Made by a program: the position numbers and the translations under genes
The notes under the pieces: model-generated
Seen by the model: only the letters and a program-made list of their open reading frames with translations
Told to the model about the DNA's origin: nothing
The model's database searches: none
Assembly (NCBI RefSeq): GCF_016755875.1
Contig: NZ_BNED01000005.1
Span: 2,356,001-2,420,000 of the forward strand
Reading direction: 5' to 3'
DNA from: Streptomyces spororaveus
GTDB taxonomy: Bacteria; Actinomycetota; Actinomycetes; Streptomycetales; Streptomycetaceae
DNA: 64,000 nt
Part shown: positions 34,448 to 43,675 of the stretch, piece after piece
How positions within the stretch are numbered: the first letter of the stretch is position 1
Layout of the letters: each line of letters starts with the position of its first letter

Positions 34448-37400
34448 TCAGCCGGCGCCCCACGGGCTGTGCCACCGCTCGGCGACGGCCGCCGCGCGGG
34501 CGAAGTGGCCGGCGGCCTCGTCCGCGCGGCCCAGCAGCACGGCCAGTTCGCCCAGGGTGCGGGCAACCGGGCGGACCGCCACGGTGAACCCGGAGGAGGG
34601 CGGCGGGGCGTCGCGGTAGGGCAGCAGGGCCGCGTACAGCTCCTCGGCGCCCGTCCGCTCCCCGAGCGTGACCAGGGTCATCGCCCGGAGCGTCGCGAAG
34701 ACCTTGAAGAAGTAGTCCGTCCGCAGCGGTCCCGCCCGGTCGAGGATCTCGCGGGCCTCCCGCTCCTCTCCCGCGGCGGCCAGTGCGACCGCGAGCAGGT
34801 CCCCGGCCGGCGGGCCGAAGGCCGCGTACACCTGCCGCAGCCACGGCAGCGACTCCGCGAGCCGCCCCTGGCTCACCCGCAGCGTCGCGATCGCGATCGC
34901 GAGGACCCCCTCCGCGTGAGGGGACCCCTGCCGGGCCATCCGCGCGGCCGCCTGCCGGTAGAGCCGTTCCGCCTCCTCGAACCGCCCCTCGACGTGGGCC
35001 CAGGTCGCCTCGACGGTCTCGCCGACGGCCGCCGGTCCGGGCATCCGGAAGGTCCGCGCGAACCGGGTCCACCGGCCCACGAGCCCGCGGGCACCGGCGA
35101 CATCGCCCTCGGCGGCCAGCGCCGTGGAGCGGATGAACATTCCGTACCACTGGTGGCCCGGCAGGTCGTGCGCGGCGCCGATCCGTTCGAGTTCGCCTCC
35201 CAGCGCGGCGCGTTCGGGCCATTCCAGGTCGGCGTCGAGTTCCTTGACCAGCGCCGCGAGCGCCCCCGCCCGCAGCACGGGGTCCCCGGTCCCCTCCGCG
35301 AGGGCGAGCGCCTCGCGGGCCGCCGCCCGTACACCGGGGACCTTGGCGTCGGACAGCTCGGCGGCGTACGCACCCAGCAGCAGGCACCGTACGGCGGGTT
35401 CGTGACCGGGCCGGGCCAGCAGACGCTCCAGCAGCTCCAGCACCGGTCGGTCGACCATGCCGTAGGGCCGCGTCTGCCACGGGGTCGGCTCGGTCCACGC
35501 CGTGAACGCCGCGACCAGCAGGTCGTCCCGGCCGGCGCCGACCGCGCGGTCGATCGCGGTACGCCGGGTCGTGCGGGCCGCCATGACCGCCCCGGCCCGT
35601 ACCTGGGCCCGTACCAGCCGTCCCAGCAGCTCGGCGCGCTCCGCGTCCCGGTCGCCGCCGGGCGCCGCGGGGACCCGCTCGAAGCACTCCACCGCCTCGG
35701 CGAGCAGCGCGGCGGCCACGTCATGGGCGAAACGGCTCTCGGCGAGCCGGGCGGCCCGCAGGCAGTACGCGACGGCCTTCGCCGCCGTCGCCGAGGAGGC
35801 CGCGCGGACGTAGTGGTGGGCCAGCGCGGAGACGTCGTCCGGGGCGAGTCGCTCCAGGCAGGCCGCGATCCGGCCGTGCATCCGCGAGGAGCGCAGCCGG
35901 CTGAGGTCCGCCAGCAGGGTGTCGCGCACCAGCGCGTGGGCGAACCGGACCCGGCCCGGCTCGGGTTCGACCAGCAGCCCGGCGAGCAGACCGGCCTCCA
36001 GCGCGCCCAGTACGCCGTCCTCGCCGATGTCGGCCGCCCCGGCCAGGACCTCGACGCCGGACTCGCGTCCGGCCACCGCGGCCAGGCGCAGTACGGCCAC
36101 CGCCGCCTCGGGGAGGCGTCCGAGCCGCCGTCGCAGCACGTCCCGGACTCCCTCGGGCACCTCGGACAGCGCCACGAGCGAGCCCTCGCTGCCCAGCAGC
36201 CTGGCGCTCTCCCGGACGTAGAAGGGGTTCCCTCCCGTCCGTTCGGCCAGCGCGGCCACGACCTCCGGGTCGACCTGCGGACCGCCCACGGCACGGACCA
36301 CCTCGGCCACGGCCTCCTCGGCGAGGCCGCGCAGTGCGATCCGGGCCGGTGAACGCCGCGCCAGGCCGGCCAGGGTGTCGTCGAGCCGGCCCTGCGTGTC
36401 CTCCGGCCGGTACGCGCCCACGACGAGCAGCGCCGTACCCGCGGGGAGGTCGGCCACGCCCGACAGCAGCGCCAGCGTCTCCGCGTCGGCCCAGTGCAGG
36501 TCGTCCAGGACGACGGCGACGGGGCGCCCCCGCGCGGCCTGCGCCAGCCACTGCCCGACGGCGCGGTGCAGCCGGAACCGCCCCGCGGCGGCGTCGCCGG
36601 CGCCGGCCGCCGGGCCGGTGGCGGGGGCGCCCTCGGACAGCAGGGGCGCCAGTGCGGCGGCCGCCGCGGGCTCGGGCGGCGCGGCCGCGGCGACCGCGCG
36701 CAGTGCTTCGACCCAGGCCCAGGCGGGTGGCGCGCCCTCGGCGTCGGTGGTGCGCCCGAAGGCGACGAGCCAGCCCTCGGCGCGGAGCAGGTCTCCGAGG
36801 GCGTGCAGCAGCGCCGATTTGCCCAGCCCGGCCTCGCCGGTGACCAGCGCGACCGCGGGGCCGGCCACGCGGGCCCGGTGCGCCGCCGCTGTCAGCCGCG
36901 CGAGTTCCTCCTCGCGCCCGACGAACGGCCCGGCCCCGGTGGCGGCCGGCACCGCGGGCAGCGCCGGCTGGGCCGCGGAGCCCTGCACCGGGGCCCGCTC
37001 GGGAGGCTCGGGGGGCGTGGGGGGCTCGGCGGGCGTGGCCGTCACGGGCTCCGGTGGCCGGGTGGCCTCGCGCAGCACACGGCCGTCCTGGGCGAGGACC
37101 GCCTTCTCCAGCTCGACCAGGGCGGCGCCGGGATCCAGTCCCGCCTCCTCGGCCAGTACCGTCCTGGCCCGGCGCAGCGCCGAGAGCGCGTCGGCCTGCC
37201 GGCCCGCCGCCCACAGCGCGAGGGCGTGCAGCCGCCAGGCCTCCTCCCGCAGCGGCTCCTCGCGGGTGAGCAGCGCGGCCTCGGCGACCGCCCCGGCCGT
37301 GTCGGCGCCGCCCCGCAGCCCGGCGGCGACGGCGAGTTCACGGGCGGCCGTCCGCAGTTCGCCGAGCCGCATGATCTCCGCGTGGGTCCACGGCTCGTCG

Positions 37401-37837
37401 GCGCAGTCCGCGTACGCCGGCCCCTGCCACAGCGCCAGCGCCTCGCGGAGCAGGGCCGCGGCGGTGTCCGGCCCGGTGGCCAGGGACTCGCGGGCCCGGC
37501 CCAGCAGCCGCTCGAAGCGCCAGGCGTCGACGGCGTCCTCGGGAAGCCGCAGCGCGTACCCGGGCGGCGCGCTCACCAGCAGCCGGGCGGGGCTGCGCGG
37601 GGCCCGGCCCGGTTCGAGGAGGCGACGCAGGTTGGAGACGTAGGCCTGGAGCGAGGCCACGGCCCGGGCGGGCGGCGCCCCCTGCCAGAGTTCCTCGATC
37701 ATCCGGTCGACGGACACGACCCGGCCGCGCGCCGACACGAGCAGGGCCAGTACGGAGCGCTGGCGGTGGCCGCCGAGCGGGATCGCTTCGCCGTCCCGCT
37801 CGGCCGCGAGGGAGCCGAGTACGCGTATGTGGACCAT
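34448..37837 (-). CDS. Large AfsR/SARP-type regulator with BTAD, AAA ATPase and TPR-like region
   Basis: A 1,129-residue regulator. Residues 1-95 are an OmpR-like winged helix (VHIRVLGSLAAERDGEAIPL; RMIEELWQGAPP), 100-250 a bacterial transcriptional activator domain (EEPLREEAWRLHALALWAAG), then a Pro-rich linker. The ATPase starts near 325 with GEAGLGKSALL (Walker A) and VVLDDLHWAD (Walker B). The last 450 residues are Ala/Leu-rich helical repeats, probably TPR-like. This matches SARP-LAL/AfsR-type activators that control secondary metabolism or development. ATG 37837 starts the conserved winged helix. It is divergent from the broken hemerythrin gene. Its target is unknown; nothing adjacent is a biosynthetic cluster. 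Confidence 0.88.
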   Translation of the reverse strand: MVHIRVLGSLAAERDGEAIPLGGHRQRSVLALLVSARGRVVSVDRMIEELWQGAPPARAVASLQAYVSNLRRLLEPGRAPRSPARLLVSAPPGYALRLPEDAVDAWRFERLLGRARESLATGPDTAAALLREALALWQGPAYADCADEPWTHAEIMRLGELRTAARELAVAAGLRGGADTAGAVAEAALLTREEPLREEAWRLHALALWAAGRQADALSALRRARTVLAEEAGLDPGAALVELEKAVLAQDGRVLREATRPPEPVTATPAEPPTPPEPPERAPVQGSAAQPALPAVPAATGAGPFVGREEELARLTAAAHRARVAGPAVALVTGEAGLGKSALLHALGDLLRAEGWLVAFGRTTDAEGAPPAWAWVEALRAVAAAAPPEPAAAAALAPLLSEGAPATGPAAGAGDAAAGRFRLHRAVGQWLAQAARGRPVAVVLDDLHWADAETLALLSGVADLPAGTALLVVGAYRPEDTQGRLDDTLAGLARRSPARIALRGLAEEAVAEVVRAVGGPQVDPEVVAALAERTGGNPFYVRESARLLGSEGSLVALSEVPEGVRDVLRRRLGRLPEAAVAVLRLAAVAGRESGVEVLAGAADIGEDGVLGALEAGLLAGLLVEPEPGRVRFAHALVRDTLLADLSRLRSSRMHGRIAACLERLAPDDVSALAHHYVRAASSATAAKAVAYCLRAARLAESRFAHDVAAALLAEAVECFERVPAAPGGDRDAERAELLGRLVRAQVRAGAVMAARTTRRTAIDRAVGAGRDDLLVAAFTAWTEPTPWQTRPYGMVDRPVLELLERLLARPGHEPAVRCLLLGAYAAELSDAKVPGVRAAAREALALAEGTGDPVLRAGALAALVKELDADLEWPERAALGGELERIGAAHDLPGHQWYGMFIRSTALAAEGDVAGARGLVGRWTRFARTFRMPGPAAVGETVEATWAHVEGRFEEAERLYRQAAARMARQGSPHAEGVLAIAIATLRVSQGRLAESLPWLRQVYAAFGPPAGDLLAVALAAAGEEREAREILDRAGPLRTDYFFKVFATLRAMTLVTLGERTGAEELYAALLPYRDAPPPSSGFTVAVRPVARTLGELAVLLGRADEAAGHFARAAAVAERWHSPWGAG

Positions 37838-37966
37838 GACTCCGCCAACGTACGCGAAATCGGTCAACTCCGGCCCGCACAAGGCCGGATGGCGTCAGAG
37901 AACTCTCCAAGTACCTTCCAAGTGCCGTCCAGGAACCCTCCATGCGCCGACGGCGAGGCTCCTTCC

Positions 37967-38674
37967 GTGAAGACGACACGGCCACGCACGGCACGAGCAC
38001 CGCGACCGCACCCCAGTACGGGGCGGGCGAACACCCACGAGATGGTGGTGATCCACCGCGGCCTGCGCCGCGAGGCGCGCCTGCTGGTCGAGCTGATCGC
38101 CGGCGTGGCCCCCGGGGACACGGCGCGGGCTCGGGCCCTCGGGGCTCACTTCCGCGACTACCGGCTCGGTCTGACGGGTCACCACCACGGTGAGGACGCG
38201 TACCTGTGACCGCCGCTGCTGGCCCGGGTCGACCTCGAAGCGGATCTCGTCCTGCGGATGGAGGCCCAGCACGACCGGGTGGCGGCGAGCCTCGCGGCCG
38301 CCGGGGAGGCTCTGCCCGCCTGGGAGGAACGGGCGGGGGAGGCGGAACGCGACGCACTCGTCCCGGTCCTCGCCGAGCACCGGGCCGTGCTGCTGGAGCA
38401 CCTGGACGACGAGGAGGAATCGCTCCTGCCGCTCGCCGCCCGCCACCTGTCCGCGCACGAGTGGAACCGGCTGGGCGAGCACTTCCTGGCGAGCACGCCC
38501 AAGCCGAAGCTGCTGTTCTTCCTCGGGATGGTGCTGGAGGAGGCCGACCGGGCCGAGCGCGCGTCGATGCTCGCCTCGCTGCCCCTCGCCGGACGCCTGC
38601 TGTGGCACACCGTGGGGCGCCCCGCCTACGTCCGCCGGGTGCGCGCCGTCCGCCGCACCGCCGCACCGCGCTGA
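37967..38674 (+). pseudogene. Hemerythrin-domain protein interrupted by a single in-frame UGA
   Basis: From GTG 37967 the frame reads a hemerythrin-like protein (HEMVVIHRGLRREARLL, then LTGHHHGEDAYL), hits TGA at 38207-38209, and continues in the same frame with PPLLARVDLEADLVLRMEAQHDRV through a second half with HRAVLLEHLDDEEESLLPL, stopping at 38674. Homologues have tryptophan at this point (EDAYLWPLLL), so one G-to-A change turned TGG into TGA. All iron-ligand motifs (HRxxR, HHHGED, HDRV, HLDDEE) are otherwise kept and both halves show coding bias. Without the stop the product would be 235 residues. Either a recent nonsense mutation, a sequencing error, or UGA readthrough (the next base is C). 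Confidence 0.85.
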
Positions 38675-38720
38675 TCCCCCGCCCTGCCGCCGACCCCTCA
38701 CCCCCGTCAGGAGACTTCCC

Positions 38721-39143
38721 GTGTCCCTCAAGCACCTCACCACCGCCCTGGCCGCCACCGGCGCCGCGTTCATCCTGTACATCGGCCTCAGCTACCTGAT
38801 CGCACCGCAGGCCACCGCCGCCGACTTCGGGCTGGCGACCTGGCCGCAGCACGACGGCGCCGCCTTCCTCGCCGTCAAGGGCGTACGCGACGTCGCGACC
38901 GGCCTGGTCATCCTCGCGCTCCTCCTCACCGGACAGCGCCGGGCGCTGGGCTGGGCGATGGCGGCGATCGCCTTCGTCCCCGCCGGCGACATGGTGATCG
39001 TCCTCGCCGACGGCGGATCCGCGGGCCAGGCCTGCGGGGTGCACGGGGCCACCGCCCTCGCCGTCGTGCTGACCGCGGTCCTCCTGCTGCGCGAGCGTCC
39101 CGTCCGGGCCGTCCGCGCCGCCGCCGAGCCCGCCCAGGTCTGA
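38721..39143 (+). CDS. DUF4267 membrane protein
   Basis: A 140-residue protein with four hydrophobic segments (residues 7-27, 48-70, 77-95 and 107-126), matching the DUF4267 family of small four-helix membrane proteins. The family-like motif FLAVKGVRDVATGLVILAL sits at the second helix. GTG 38721 has CAGGAG ten bases upstream. It lies 46 bp after the broken hemerythrin gene and 51 bp before the cupin gene on the same strand, so the three may form a transcription unit. Function unknown. Confidence 0.8.
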   Translation: MSLKHLTTALAATGAAFILYIGLSYLIAPQATAADFGLATWPQHDGAAFLAVKGVRDVATGLVILALLLTGQRRALGWAMAAIAFVPAGDMVIVLADGGSAGQACGVHGATALAVVLTAVLLLRERPVRAVRAAAEPAQV

Positions 39144-39194
39144 CCGCCCGCCCCCGGCCGCCTCCCCCGCCCCCGTCCCCCTGGAGAAGACGAG

Positions 39195-39689
39195 ATGTCC
39201 CTGATCGTGCCTTCCTTCGACGAATCGGTGATCGTGCGCTCGGCCGAGGCCGAGACGATCGGCGCCGCCCCCACGACCGTCCGGCTCCTCGCCGACAGCG
39301 GTCCCACCGGCGGCGCCCTGTCGGCCCAGCGGGTGAGCCTGCTGGACGGCGCGAACGGGGCGGCGCCCCACCACCACTCCCGGTCCGCCGAACTGTTCTA
39401 CCTGCTCGACGGCACCGCGCAGCTCCTGTCGGGCGACCAGGTGGTGACCGCGGAACGCGGCGACCTCGTCATCGTGCCGCCCGGCCTCGATCACGCGTTC
39501 GGCGCCGCTCCCGGTGAGGACGCCGACATCCTCATCGTCATCACGCCCGGCATCGAGCGGTTCGAGTACTTCCGCCACCTGGAACGCATCGCCTACGGGA
39601 AGGTGCCGCCCGAGTCGCTGCTGGACGTCCAGGAGCTCTACGACACCTACTTCACCCGCAGTGAGGCGTGGACCACGGTCCGGGCATGA
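39195..39689 (+). CDS. Cupin-domain protein
   Basis: A 164-residue single-domain cupin. Metal-ligand motif 1 is HHHSRSAELFYLLDG (His, His, Glu around residues 57-66) and motif 2 is PPGLDHAFGA (His), so a mononuclear metal site is likely. The C-terminal 45 residues (PGIERFEYFRHLERI...LYDTYF) resemble quercetin-dioxygenase-like cupins in which this tail packs on the barrel. CTGGAGA precedes ATG 39195. Could be a small dioxygenase, isomerase or ligand sensor; the sequence does not decide. Same orientation as the DUF4267 gene upstream and histidine kinase downstream. Confidence 0.82.
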   Translation: MSLIVPSFDESVIVRSAEAETIGAAPTTVRLLADSGPTGGALSAQRVSLLDGANGAAPHHHSRSAELFYLLDGTAQLLSGDQVVTAERGDLVIVPPGLDHAFGAAPGEDADILIVITPGIERFEYFRHLERIAYGKVPPESLLDVQELYDTYFTRSEAWTTVRA

Positions 39690-39761
39690 CGAGAGTGGGG
39701 TACCCGACAAGCCGGGCGTAAGCATTCCGCTTGTGCCGGAGCCGACCTACCGTTGCTGCCC

Positions 39762-41378
39762 ATGCGGTTCCCCCTCATGAGCGCTCGGCGCCTCGGGCTG
39801 CCCAGAAGGGCCGTCTCCCAGATCCTGCTGACCCAGCTGGCCATCGCCGCCGGGGTCGTCGTCCTGGCGACCGGGCTGTTCCTGGCTCCGCTGAGCGCCC
39901 AGCTCGACGACCAGGCCATGCGGCGCGCCCTCGCCATCGCGCAGAGCGCCGCGGCCGACCCCGCGCTGGCCACCGGGCTCCTGAGCTCGGGAGCCTCGGC
40001 CGACAGCCCCGTACAGTCCTCGGCCGAGCGGATCCGCCGGGCCACCGGAGCCGAGTACGTGGTCGTGCTCGACCTGGACGGGATCCGCCGCTCCCACCCG
40101 AGCGCCGACCGGATCGGGCTGCCCGTCTCCACCGACCCGAGCGACGCCCTGGCGGGGCGCGAGGTCATGGAGATCGACGAGGGCACCCTGGGCCGCTCCG
40201 CCCGCGGCAAGGTCCCGCTCCTCGCGGCCGACGGCGAGATCGTCGGCGCCGTCTCGGTCGGCATCGCCTACGACAGCGTCCGCGACCGGCTGCTGGGCGC
40301 CATCCCCGGTCTGCTCGCCTACGCGGGCGGCGCCCTGGCGGCGGGTGCCCTCGCCGCCTACCTGCTCTCCCGCAGGATCCAGCGGCAGACCCGCGATCTG
40401 GCCTTCTCCGACATCGCCGGTCTGCTGGCGGAGCGCGAGGCCATGCTGCACTCCATCCGCGAGGGCGTGATCGCCCTGGCCCCCGACGGCACGGTCCGGC
40501 TGGTCAACGACGAGGCCGCCCGCCTGCTCGGCCTCACCCCGGACACCACCGGCGGCTGCGCGGGACGCCCGCTGGAGGACGTACTGGGTGCGGGCCGCAC
40601 CGCGGACGTCCTGTCGGGCCGCGTCACCGGCCGGGACCTGCTCACCGTCCAGGGCCCCCGCGTGCTGGTGGCCAACCGCATGCCCACCGAGGACGGCGGT
40701 GCCGTCGCCACCCTGCGCGACCGTACCGAGCTGGAGCACCTGGGCCGTGAGCTCGACTCCACCCGGGGCCTGATCGATGCCCTGCGCGCCCAGGACCACG
40801 AGCACGCCAACCGCCTCCACACCCTCCTCGGCCTGCTGGAGCTGGGCCTGCACGAGGAGGCGATGGAGTTCGTGACCGAGGTCGCCGGCGTGCACCGCAC
40901 GACGGCCGAACAGGTCACCGAGAAGGTCCACGACCCGCTGCTGGCCGCCCTTCTGGTGGGCAAGGCGACCGTCGCCGCCGAGCGGGGCGTCCCCCTGCGT
41001 CTGGCCGGTACCACCCTCCTCCCCGATCGCCTGGTGGACCCGGGCGGGCTCGTCACGATCCTCGGCAACCTCGTGGACAACGCCCTGGACGCCGCCACCG
41101 GTTCGGCGGCTCCCCTGGTCGAGGTGGAGCTGCGCGCGGAGGGCCGCACCGCCGTGCTGCGGGTGCGGGACAGCGGCCCCGGGGTGCCGGCCGCGCGCCG
41201 CGAGGAGATCTTCACCGAGGGCTGGTCGACCAAGCAGCCCCGGGCCCACCGCGAGCGCGGACTGGGTCTCGCGCTCGTACGCCGCCTCGCGGAGCGGCAG
41301 GGCGGCAGCGCCCGGGCCGGCGAAGCAGCGGACGGAGGGGCGGAATTCTCCGTCGTACTTCCGGAGGCCCTGCGGTGA
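39762..41378 (+). CDS. CitA/DcuS-type sensor histidine kinase
   Basis: A 538-residue membrane kinase. The first helix is at about residues 19-42 and a second at 185-207; the roughly 140-residue loop between them is an extracytoplasmic PAS-like sensor (SAERIRRATGAEYVVVLDLDGIRRSHP, with KVPLLAADGEIVGAVSVG). A cytoplasmic PAS follows (MLHSIREGVIALAPDGTVRLVN). The phosphoacceptor histidine is in LRAQDHEHANRLH, as in CitA/DcuS/DctB-like kinases, and the ATPase has NLVDNALDA and RDSGPGVP. Relatives sense citrate or C4-dicarboxylates. It is coupled to the response regulator by GTGA. ATG 39762 was chosen; 39777 is possible. The adjacent acetate-type symporter is a plausible target. Confidence 0.9.
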   Translation: MRFPLMSARRLGLPRRAVSQILLTQLAIAAGVVVLATGLFLAPLSAQLDDQAMRRALAIAQSAAADPALATGLLSSGASADSPVQSSAERIRRATGAEYVVVLDLDGIRRSHPSADRIGLPVSTDPSDALAGREVMEIDEGTLGRSARGKVPLLAADGEIVGAVSVGIAYDSVRDRLLGAIPGLLAYAGGALAAGALAAYLLSRRIQRQTRDLAFSDIAGLLAEREAMLHSIREGVIALAPDGTVRLVNDEAARLLGLTPDTTGGCAGRPLEDVLGAGRTADVLSGRVTGRDLLTVQGPRVLVANRMPTEDGGAVATLRDRTELEHLGRELDSTRGLIDALRAQDHEHANRLHTLLGLLELGLHEEAMEFVTEVAGVHRTTAEQVTEKVHDPLLAALLVGKATVAAERGVPLRLAGTTLLPDRLVDPGGLVTILGNLVDNALDAATGSAAPLVEVELRAEGRTAVLRVRDSGPGVPAARREEIFTEGWSTKQPRAHRERGLGLALVRRLAERQGGSARAGEAADGGAEFSVVLPEALR

Positions 41379-42076
41379 ACGCGACCCCGATCCACGTATT
41401 GGTCGTCGACGACGACGTGCGTGTTGCCCTGATCAACGCGGCGTACGTGGCGAAGGTTCCCGGTTTCCGGGTGATCGCGCAGGCGCATTCGGCCGCCGAG
41501 GCCCTGGAGTTCCTCACCTCGCACCCGGTGGACCTCGTCCTCCTGGACCACTACCTCCCCGACGAGAACGGCCTGGACCTGGTCCGCCGCCTGCGCCAGC
41601 TCGGCCACCGCACCGATGTGATCATGGTCACCGCCGCCCGCGACCTCGCCACCGTGCAGGCCGCCATGCGCCTCGGCGCACTGCAGTACCTGGTCAAGCC
41701 CTTCACCTTCGCCGGCCTGCGCAGCCGGCTGGAGGCGTACGGGGCCCTGCGCCGCACCCTGGACACGGGCGGTGAGGCCGAACAGGCCGAGGTGGACCGG
41801 ATCTTCGGCACCCTCGCCGCCGCGGGATCCCCGAACGAGCTGCCCAAGGGCCACTCCGCCAGCACCGCGGAACTCGTCCGCCAGGTGCTGCGGTCCGCCG
41901 AAGGCCCCTTGTCCACCCAGCAGATCGCCGACCGCGCGGGCATCAGCCGCCAGACCGCCCAGCGCTACGTCAAGCTCCTCGAACGCACCGCCCGGGTCAG
42001 CCTCGCCCTGCGCTACGGCGAGACCGGCCGCCCCGAGCACCGCTACACCTGGCTGCCGTCGGAGGGGCCGGCCTGA
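41375..42076 (+). CDS. CitB/DcuR-type response regulator
   Basis: A 233-residue response regulator. The receiver has the acidic pair Asp12-Asp13, phosphoacceptor Asp58 (LVLLDHYLPDENG) and Lys in LVKPFTF. The C-terminal DNA-binding part is helix-turn-helix (LSTQQIADRAGISRQTAQRYVKLLERT), as in CitB/DcuR/DpiA regulators. It overlaps the kinase stop (GTGA). It ends only 6 bp from the convergent symporter gene, whose promoter lies beyond the DUF485 gene. The pair probably adjusts carboxylate uptake; the direct target is not shown by sequence. Confidence 0.92.
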   Translation: MNATPIHVLVVDDDVRVALINAAYVAKVPGFRVIAQAHSAAEALEFLTSHPVDLVLLDHYLPDENGLDLVRRLRQLGHRTDVIMVTAARDLATVQAAMRLGALQYLVKPFTFAGLRSRLEAYGALRRTLDTGGEAEQAEVDRIFGTLAAAGSPNELPKGHSASTAELVRQVLRSAEGPLSTQQIADRAGISRQTAQRYVKLLERTARVSLALRYGETGRPEHRYTWLPSEGPA

Positions 42077-42082
42077 GCCCGC

Positions 42083-43675
42083 TCAGACGGCTCCGGCGCC
42101 GGTCAGGGAGCGGACCTCCGTCTCCGCGTACTTCGCCTCGTCCGCCTCCTCACGCGAGGTGACCGTACCCAGCCAGCCCGCCAGGAAGCCCAGCGGGATC
42201 GAGACGATCCCCGGGTTCTGGAGCGGGAAGTACTGGAAGTCCACCCCGGGGAAGAGCGACTCCGGGCTGCCCGACACCACCGGCGAGACCAGCACCAGCA
42301 GCACGGCCGGAACCAGGCCGCCGTACACCGACCAGACGGCTCCGCGCGTGGTGAAGCCGCGCCAGAAGAGCGAGTACAGCAGCACCGGCAGATTGGCCGA
42401 GGCCGCCACCGCGAAGGCCAGACCCACCAGGAACGCCACGTTGAGGTCCTGGGCGAGCAGCCCGAGGGCGATCGCGACCGCCCCGATGCCGACGGCCGCG
42501 ACGCGGGCCACAGCGACCTCGCTGCGCTGCCGGGCGTGCCGGCGCTTGAGGGAGGCGTACAGGTCGTGCGCCACGGAGGCCGACGAGGCCAGGGTGATGC
42601 CCGCCACGACGGCGAGGATGGTGGCGAAGGCGATGGCGGCGACGAAGGCGAACAGCACGGCGCCCCCGGTGGTGCCGGCTCCCCCGCCGAGGAAGGCCGC
42701 CAGCAGCGGAACGGCGGTGTTCCCGGAGGCGTTGGAGGCCCGTACCTCGTCCGGTCCCACCAGCGCGGCCGCCCCGAAGCCGAGCACGATGGTCATCAGG
42801 TAGAAGCCGCCGATCAGCGCGATCGCCCACACCACCGAGCGGCGGGCCGACCGCGCGGTGGGCACCGTGTAGAACCGCGACAGGATGTGCGGCAGCCCGG
42901 CGGTCCCGAGGACCAGCGCGAGACCGAGGCTCATGAAGTCCACGCGGGAGGTCCAGTCCCCGCCGTACTTGAGGCCGGGGCCCAGGAATGCGAGGCCGTG
43001 CCCGCTGCGGTCGGCGGCACTGATGAGCAACTGGCCGAAGTTCCCGTGGAAGCGCACCAGCACGAGCACGGTCAGCGTGATCGCGCCGCCCATCAGCAGC
43101 ACGGCCTTCACGATCTGGATCCAGGTGGTGGCCCGCATGCCGCCGAAGGACACGTAGACCACCATCAGCGCGCCCACCCCCACCACGGTGAGGGTCCGGG
43201 CGACGGTGCCCGAATTCCCCAGCAGCAGGCCGACCAGGCTGCCCGCGCCGACCATCTGGGCGATGAGGTAGAGGACGGAGACGACCACCGAGGAGGTGCC
43301 CGCCGCGATCCGCACCGGACGCTCGTTCATCCGGGCGGCGACCACGTCGGCGAGGGTGAAGCGCCCGCAGTTGCGGACCAGTTCGGCGACGAGGAACAGC
43401 ACGACGAGCCAGGCCACGAGGAAGCCCACCGAGTACAGCAGCCCGTCGTAGCCGAAGAGGGCGATCAGTCCGGAGATGCCGAGGAAGGAGGCGGCGGACA
43501 TGTAGTCGCCCGCGATGGCGAAACCGTTCTCCATGGGGGAGAACAGCCTCCCGCCCACGTAGAACTCCTCGGCCGACCCGTGCCGGTTCCGGCTGACCCA
43601 GGTGGTGATGCCGAGGGTCACCGCGATGAAGACGCTGAACAGGATCAGTGCCAGGGTCTGGTGCTCGGTGTTCAC
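42083..43675 (-). CDS. Sodium:solute symporter, ActP (acetate/monocarboxylate) type
   Basis: A 530-residue SSS-family transporter with about 13 membrane helices. Typical ActP features include the N-terminal segment with FYVGGRLFSPMENGFAIAGDYMSAASFLG (family signature near residue 40) and the mid-protein GTAGLPHILSRFYTVPTARSARRS. ActP proteins take up acetate, glycolate or pyruvate with sodium. ATG 43675 overlaps the stop of the DUF485 gene (ATGA), the usual YjcH-ActP pairing. Convergent with the CitAB-type two-component genes, which may respond to related carboxylates. Confidence 0.92.
   Translation of the reverse strand: MNTEHQTLALILFSVFIAVTLGITTWVSRNRHGSAEEFYVGGRLFSPMENGFAIAGDYMSAASFLGISGLIALFGYDGLLYSVGFLVAWLVVLFLVAELVRNCGRFTLADVVAARMNERPVRIAAGTSSVVVSVLYLIAQMVGAGSLVGLLLGNSGTVARTLTVVGVGALMVVYVSFGGMRATTWIQIVKAVLLMGGAITLTVLVLVRFHGNFGQLLISAADRSGHGLAFLGPGLKYGGDWTSRVDFMSLGLALVLGTAGLPHILSRFYTVPTARSARRSVVWAIALIGGFYLMTIVLGFGAAALVGPDEVRASNASGNTAVPLLAAFLGGGAGTTGGAVLFAFVAAIAFATILAVVAGITLASSASVAHDLYASLKRRHARQRSEVAVARVAAVGIGAVAIALGLLAQDLNVAFLVGLAFAVAASANLPVLLYSLFWRGFTTRGAVWSVYGGLVPAVLLVLVSPVVSGSPESLFPGVDFQYFPLQNPGIVSIPLGFLAGWLGTVTSREEADEAKYAETEVRSLTGAGAV

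Noticed and set aside
37338..39725. 795-codon minus-strand frame spanning the hemerythrin, DUF4267 and cupin genes
   Set aside because: Antisense shadow of three genes with clear families on the plus strand.
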